In this document: piece by piece, positions 6,628-7,982 of the stretch
Layout of the letters: each line of letters opens with the position of its first letter
Numbering within the stretch: the stretch's first letter is position 1
Assembly: GCA_013214985.1 (NCBI GenBank)
Contig: JABSRY010000090.1
Location: 1 to 7,982 of the forward strand
Direction of reading: 5' to 3'
Length of the DNA: 7,982 bases
From: Hyphomicrobiales bacterium
GTDB taxonomy: Bacteria; Pseudomonadota; Alphaproteobacteria; Rhizobiales; OSC116
Made by a program: the position numbers and the translations under genes
The notes under the pieces: model-generated
What the model was told of the DNA's origin: nothing
Database searches by the model: none
What the model saw: the letters and a program-made list of their open reading frames with translations, nothing else

Positions 6628-6656
6628 CTTATACTGATTAATATCGATAAGTTCAA
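6628..6656 (-). promoter_or_regulatory. Sigma70-type promoter candidate for yebC-ruvCAB
   Basis: On the minus strand TTGAAC (6651-6656) is followed by a 17-base spacer and TATAAG (6628-6633). The -35 matches the consensus in four of six positions and the -10 in five of six, with optimal spacing. A start near 6621 would give a leader of about 50 bases before yebC. It lies in the 112-base gap after the phosphoesterase gene. Two GTTC half-sites (plus strand 6651-6654 and 6664-6667) overlap and flank the -35. Confidence 0.55.
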
Positions 6657-6682
6657 CCAATTTGTTCTCTATTTATTCTTTT

Positions 6683-7507
6683 TCAATCGCCCCAAAAATC
6701 GGGTACTTGATCTTGTAGCATGCCACCAATTCTGAGCGGCGAGCAATGTTTTGCTAACCCTGTCTTATCGTCAATATCTACGGCAAAACCAGATATAGTA
6801 ACCGCCCCTTCAGCGGGTTTAAACCCGCCCATCCGCCTGCCATATAAAAAGCGGTTAAGTGGCTCGTCAGAAACACTGCCAATAATGCTATCATAATCGC
6901 CGCACATGCCTGCATCGGTCATATAGGCAGTGCCATTTTTTTGAATATGTGCATCGCCCGTCGGTACATGGGTGTGGGTGCCAACCACCGCACTAACACG
7001 GCCATCTAAAAACTTGCCCATTGCCATTTTTTCGGATGTAGCCTCGGCATGAAAGTCGATAAAAATAGCATCTGCCACTTGGCCGAGCGGGCATTGCTCT
7101 ATTTGATTTTCGATGGCGATAAACGGGCAATCACGCGGCGGCATAAACACCCGACCAAGCGCATGAACCACCAACACCATAGCGCCATTTTTGGCCGTAT
7201 AAAGCCCTGTTCCGCGCCCAGGTGTGCCTGCAACAAAGTTAACAGGGCGCACTAAATAATCGTATTTTTCGCAAAATATGAGAGCTTCTTTTTTGTCCCA
7301 ACAATGGTCGCCCATGGTAATTACGTCGGCACCTGCATCATATAAATCAAGCGCAATTTCTTCGGTTATGCCAAAGCCACCGGCTGAATTTTCACCATTT
7401 ACAATTACAAAATCTAACTTATATAAGTCGCGTAATTTGGGCAGCATTTCATAGACTTTTTCACGTCCTGCCACGCCCATAACATCCCCTAAAAATAATA
7501 AACGCAA
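6683..7507 (-). CDS. YmdB-family metallophosphoesterase (TIGR00282 type)
   Basis: This family contains dinuclear-metal phosphodiesterases such as Bacillus YmdB, which hydrolyses 2',3'-cyclic nucleotides, and Deinococcus DR1281. The cellular substrate in Alphaproteobacteria is not established. The 274-residue product shows the metal-binding motifs in order: GDVMG (Asp8), VNGENSAGG (Glu39, Asn40), GDHCWD (Asp67, His68), DFHAEATSEK (His153) and GTHTHVPT (His178, His180). YMTDAGMCGDYDSIIG is typical of the family. The usual residue at position 67 is Asn (GNH), so Asp67 is notable. The start is TTG: an AGGG site lies 5 bases before it and overlaps the upstream stop, and the next in-frame ATG (codon 10) would remove Asp8. 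The gene is 7 bases from the cyclo-ligase gene and probably cotranscribed with it. Confidence 0.93.
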   Translation of the reverse strand: MRLLFLGDVMGVAGREKVYEMLPKLRDLYKLDFVIVNGENSAGGFGITEEIALDLYDAGADVITMGDHCWDKKEALIFCEKYDYLVRPVNFVAGTPGRGTGLYTAKNGAMVLVVHALGRVFMPPRDCPFIAIENQIEQCPLGQVADAIFIDFHAEATSEKMAMGKFLDGRVSAVVGTHTHVPTGDAHIQKNGTAYMTDAGMCGDYDSIIGSVSDEPLNRFLYGRRMGGFKPAEGAVTISGFAVDIDDKTGLAKHCSPLRIGGMLQDQVPDFWGD

Positions 7508-7512
7508 AATAA

Positions 7513-7516
7513 CCCT
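7513..7516 (-). promoter_or_regulatory. Ribosome binding site that fixes the TTG start of the phosphoesterase gene
   Basis: AGGG on the minus strand lies 5 bases before the TTG at 7505-7507 and shares bases with the TAG stop of the upstream cyclo-ligase gene (7515-7517). This supports a TTG start and translational coupling of the two genes. Confidence 0.6.
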
Positions 7517-7982
7517 ACTCGATTTTTAATAATTCATTTTCTGTTAAAATATAGTCAACGCGCTTGTCATGCAAGCCCATTGGTACTTTTTGTATTTTTT
7601 GCCCTGCAAAACCCACTCCAATTGTAATCACCTGATCACCCAATTGGCCTAATGTGCGGTCATAAAACCCACCGCCATAGCCTAAACGCCCGCCATCTTC
7701 GTCAAATGCTAACAAATGTAATAATATAATATTGGGTACTAATTCGGGGTTAGCCGCGGAGGGCGTTAAAATATCAAATAAATCTTTAGACATTTCGCAG
7801 CCAATTTGCCATTGCCTAAAAACAAGTGGTGCATGTTTTTTAACCACCACGGGCAAAACCACTTTAACACCTTGTTTAATTAACGCATCACGCAATATAG
7901 AGACATCTAACTCGCTACCAATAGCGCCATAAAGCGCAATAATTGGCAATTGTACATTAGATATTGAAATACTCTCGGTAGC
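7515..7982 (-). CDS. 5-formyltetrahydrofolate cyclo-ligase, C-terminal part (5' end beyond the window)
   Basis: The enzyme converts 5-formyl-THF with ATP into 5,10-methenyl-THF, returning an inhibitory folate to the one-carbon pool in the cytoplasm. The frame is open to the window edge, giving about 155 residues of a protein that is usually 180-200 long. The internal TTG at 7947-7949 is therefore not the real start. Visible signatures are VVLPVVV...APLVFRQW, the PDLLLVPLLAFD-like segment PNIILLHLLAFDEDG, and the strongly conserved phosphate-binding loop GRLGYGGGFYDRTL. The C-terminus carries VDYILTENEL, near the usual end of the family. The missing N-terminus should contain the basic start helix. 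The gene is also called ygfA or fau; in many Proteobacteria 6S RNA and zapA lie just upstream, which cannot be seen here. Confidence 0.93.
   Translation of the reverse strand, partial: ATESISISNVQLPIIALYGAIGSELDVSILRDALIKQGVKVVLPVVVKKHAPLVFRQWQIGCEMSKDLFDILTPSAANPELVPNIILLHLLAFDEDGGRLGYGGGFYDRTLGQLGDQVITIGVGFAGQKIQKVPMGLHDKRVDYILTENELLKIE

Noticed and set aside
6571..6682. A terminator after the phosphoesterase gene
   Set aside because: No GC-rich hairpin followed by T residues is present; the only inverted repeat is the 5-base one in the yebC leader.
7947..7949. TTG as the start of the cyclo-ligase gene
   Set aside because: The frame stays open to the window edge, and the product from TTG would lack the N-terminal segment of the family. 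The gene is simply cut by the window.

Overview
The window is a stretch of an AT-rich alphaproteobacterial chromosome (G+C roughly 40% by eye, not computed). Every convincing gene lies on the minus strand, so transcription runs from the right edge to the left edge. The order read that way is 5-formyl-THF cyclo-ligase, YmdB-family phosphoesterase, yebC, ruvC, ruvA, ruvB, ybgC, tolQ, tolR, tolA, tolB. Linkage of yebC-ruvCAB to ybgC-tolQRAB is the arrangement I know from Alphaproteobacteria, often Hyphomicrobiales-like lineages. The protein motifs fit that, but I cannot name a genus.

Right part (about 6680-7982): the cyclo-ligase gene runs off the right edge. The phosphoesterase gene starts at a TTG whose ribosome binding site overlaps the cyclo-ligase stop. 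A 112-base gap follows, carrying a good sigma70-type promoter for yebC.

Middle (about 3119-6570): yebC and ruvCAB form the Holliday-junction processing block. RuvA recognises the junction, RuvB is the AAA+ branch-migration motor and RuvC is the resolvase. An extended -10 motif overlaps the yebC stop and may give ruvC its own promoter. ybgC follows ruvB after 9 bases.

Left part (1-2963): tolQRA and the start of tolB encode the Tol-Pal envelope system. TolQ, TolR and TolA are the proton-driven inner-membrane machine, and TolB is the periplasmic partner of Pal. A 155-base gap with a promoter candidate precedes tolQ, and a 118-base gap with a 10-base direct repeat precedes tolB. pal would be expected beyond the left edge.

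The striking anomaly is ruvB. Its reading frame is intact over 349 codons except for one in-frame TAA at codon 187, where relatives normally have an aromatic residue. The stop falls close to the boundary between the large ATPase domain and the sensor-2/winged-helix half. Either ruvB is freshly broken, the sequence has an error there, or the protein is made in two pieces. I see no mobile element, CRISPR array, tRNA or rRNA, and no clearly new multi-gene system.
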